From Tetradesmus obliquus (lineage: Eukaryota; Chlorophyta; Chlorophyceae; Sphaeropleales; Scenedesmaceae): a DNA stretch of 64,000 bases. Shown here piece by piece: positions 62,257 through 64,000 of this stretch (the first letter of the stretch is position 1; each line of letters starts with the position of its first letter). The position numbers were made by a program, and so were the translations under genes. Where the stretch lies: the NCBI GenBank assembly GCA_030272155.1, contig CP126202.1, positions 3,679,501-3,743,500 on the forward strand, in the 5' to 3' direction. The notes beneath the pieces are model-generated. The model worked only from the letters and a program-made list of their open reading frames with translations. It made no database searches and was not told the DNA's origin.

Positions 62257-64000
62257 TAAATTCCCGAGCTCAAACGGACGAGTAGGTATTTTTGCAGGTC
62301 CAACATAAAACAACTCTTTGGAACAATTTAAACAATGTTTCGACGACCACATCCCTTTCGTCCAGGACGGCCAAGTAAGCGCGCCGGGTAAAAATTCAAC
62401 GGCACGGACGATTCGAGGGCCGCTGCGCTTCGCTTCTTCTTCCGCCCCAACTCTTGTCAAGTTCTCACATGCACGTGGGTGAAATTCCCGAGCTCAAACG
62501 GACGAGTAGGTATTTTTGCAGGTCCATCCAATTTCCAGTGGCAGTGGACCGACACCCGTGCCAATTTGCTGAATGCAGCCAGGTCCCTCCAAAGACATTT
62601 TATTATATAAATCAACATAAAACAACTCTTTGGAACAATTTAAACAATGTTTCGACGACCACATCCCTTTCGTCCAGGACGGCCAAGTAAGCGCGCCGGG
62701 TAAAAATTCAACGGCACGGACGATTCGAGGGCCGCTGCGCTTCGCTTCCTCTTCCGCCCCAACTCTTGTCAGGTTCTCACATGCACGTGGGTGAAATGTC
62801 CGAGCTCAAACGGACGAGTAGGTATTTTTGCAGGTCCATCCAATTTCCAGTGGCAGTGGACCGACACCCGTGCCAATTTGCTGAATGCAGCCAGGTCCCT
62901 CCGAACCAGGACGAAAAAAAAAAAAAAAAAAAAAAAAGAACCAGGACGGCCAAGTAAGCGCGCCGGGTAAAAATTCAACGGCACGGACGATTCGAGGGCC
63001 GCTGCGCTTCGCTTCCTCTTCCGCCCCAACTCTTGTCAAGTTCTCACATGCACGTGGGTGAAATTCCCGAGCTCAAACGGACGGGTAGGTATTTTTGCAG
63101 GTCCATCCAATTTCCAGTGGCAGTGGACCGACACCCGTGCCAACCTGCTGGATGCAGCCAGGTCCCTCCAAAGACATTTTATTATATTAATCAACATAAA
63201 ACAACTCTTTGGAACAATTTAAACAATGTTTCGACGACCACATCCCTTTCGTCCAGGACGGCCAAGTAAGCGCGCCGGGTAAAAATTCAACGGCACGGAC
63301 GATTCGAGGGCCGCTGCGCTTCGCTTCCTCTTCCGCCCCAACTCTTGTCAGGTTCTCACATGCACGTGGGTGAAATTCCCGAGCTCAAACGGACGGGTAG
63401 GTATTTTTGCAGGTCCATCCAATTTCCAGTGGCAGTGGACCGACACCCGTGCTAATTTGCTGAATGCAGCCAGGTCCCTCCAAAGACATTTTATTATATA
63501 AATCAACATAAAACAACTCTTTGGAACAATTTAAACAATGTTTCGACGACCACATCCCTTTCGTCCAGGACGGCCAAGTAAGCGCGCCGGGTAAAAATTC
63601 AACGGCACGGACGATTCGAGGGCCGCTGCGCTTCGCTTCTTCTTCCGCCCCAACTCTTGTCAAGTTCTCACATGCACGTGGGTGAAATGTCCGAGCTCAA
63701 ACGGACGAGTAGGTATTTTTGCAGGTCCATCCAATTTCCAGTGGCAGTGGACCGACACCCGTGCCAATTTGCTGAATGCAGCCAGGTCCCTCCGAACCAG
63801 GACGAAAAAAAAAAAAAAAAAAAGAACCAGGACGGCCAAGTAAGCGCGCCGGGTAAAAATTCAACGGCACGGACGATTCGAGGGCCGCTGCGCTTCGCTT
63901 CCTCTTCCGCCCCAACTCTTGTCAAGTTCTCACATGCACGTGGGTGAAATTCCCGAGCTCAAACGGACGGGTAGGTATTTTTGCAGGTCCATCCAATTTC
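62257..64000 (+). repeat. 312 bp satellite block 7, continues past the window
   Basis: Repeats the start of block 6 at an offset of 6631 bp (55823 and 62454, 57026 and 63657), with poly(A)-only insertions at 62914 and 63805. The array is still running at the last base, so its right edge is unknown. Confidence 0.95.

Noticed and set aside
11641..63947. Dozens of near-identical 60-97 codon frames, one per satellite unit, starting with Met-Ser-Ser/Gly-Ser-His-Met.
   Set aside because: The unit is 312 bp, divisible by three, so the same frame reappears automatically. Changes between units are not biased to synonymous sites, homopolymer insertions pass through the frame, and no domain is recognisable.

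Overview
The window looks like nuclear DNA of a green alga (Chlorophyta). The evidence is short exons with GT-AG introns, CTG/CAG-rich introns and coding sequence, long Gln and Ala runs, and TGTAA (the green-algal poly(A) signal) 12 nt before every LINE poly(A) tail. The exact lineage cannot be told from the sequence alone.

Layout. (1) 1-6330 is ordinary genic DNA on the + strand. It holds the last four exons of a glutamine-dependent NAD+ synthetase gene (101-1571), a 1.46 kb spacer, and a complete seven-exon gene for a secreted class 3 lipase (3034-6330). (2) 6331-11472 is a border zone where single satellite units alternate with scrambled and 5'-truncated LINE copies in both orientations. 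(3) 11473-64000 is a satellite array with a 312 bp unit that runs off the right edge. Six compound LINE islands break it up. So does one 8.9 kb block (34544-43431) carrying a structurally complete LINE: 5' region, ORF1 of 701 aa, ORF2 of 1783 aa with APE-type endonuclease, reverse transcriptase and C-terminal zinc-binding region, 3' UTR, and a poly(A) of 37.

How the parts relate. The satellite is the landing pad and the LINE is the invader. Target-site duplications can be read directly in several places: around a 66 bp LINE 3' end in the satellite (14 bp), around LINE tails nested in other LINE tails (9-14 bp), and around bare poly(A) tracts with no LINE body (11 bp). Uninterrupted versions of the last site are present in the same window. 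Each insertion was then copied many times together with its satellite unit, giving dimers, ~736 bp repeats and 4.8-6.6 kb higher-order repeats.

A LINE that repeatedly inserts into itself and into a satellite resembles Zepp and ZeppL elements of Chlorella, Coccomyxa and Chlamydomonas, which mark telomere-proximal or centromeric DNA. No telomere repeat is visible, so a centromere or pericentromere is the leading hypothesis. It is an inference and needs CENH3 mapping. The only convincing protein-coding genes are the two host genes and the LINE ORFs. The many 60-97 aa frames in the array are by-products of a unit length divisible by three.
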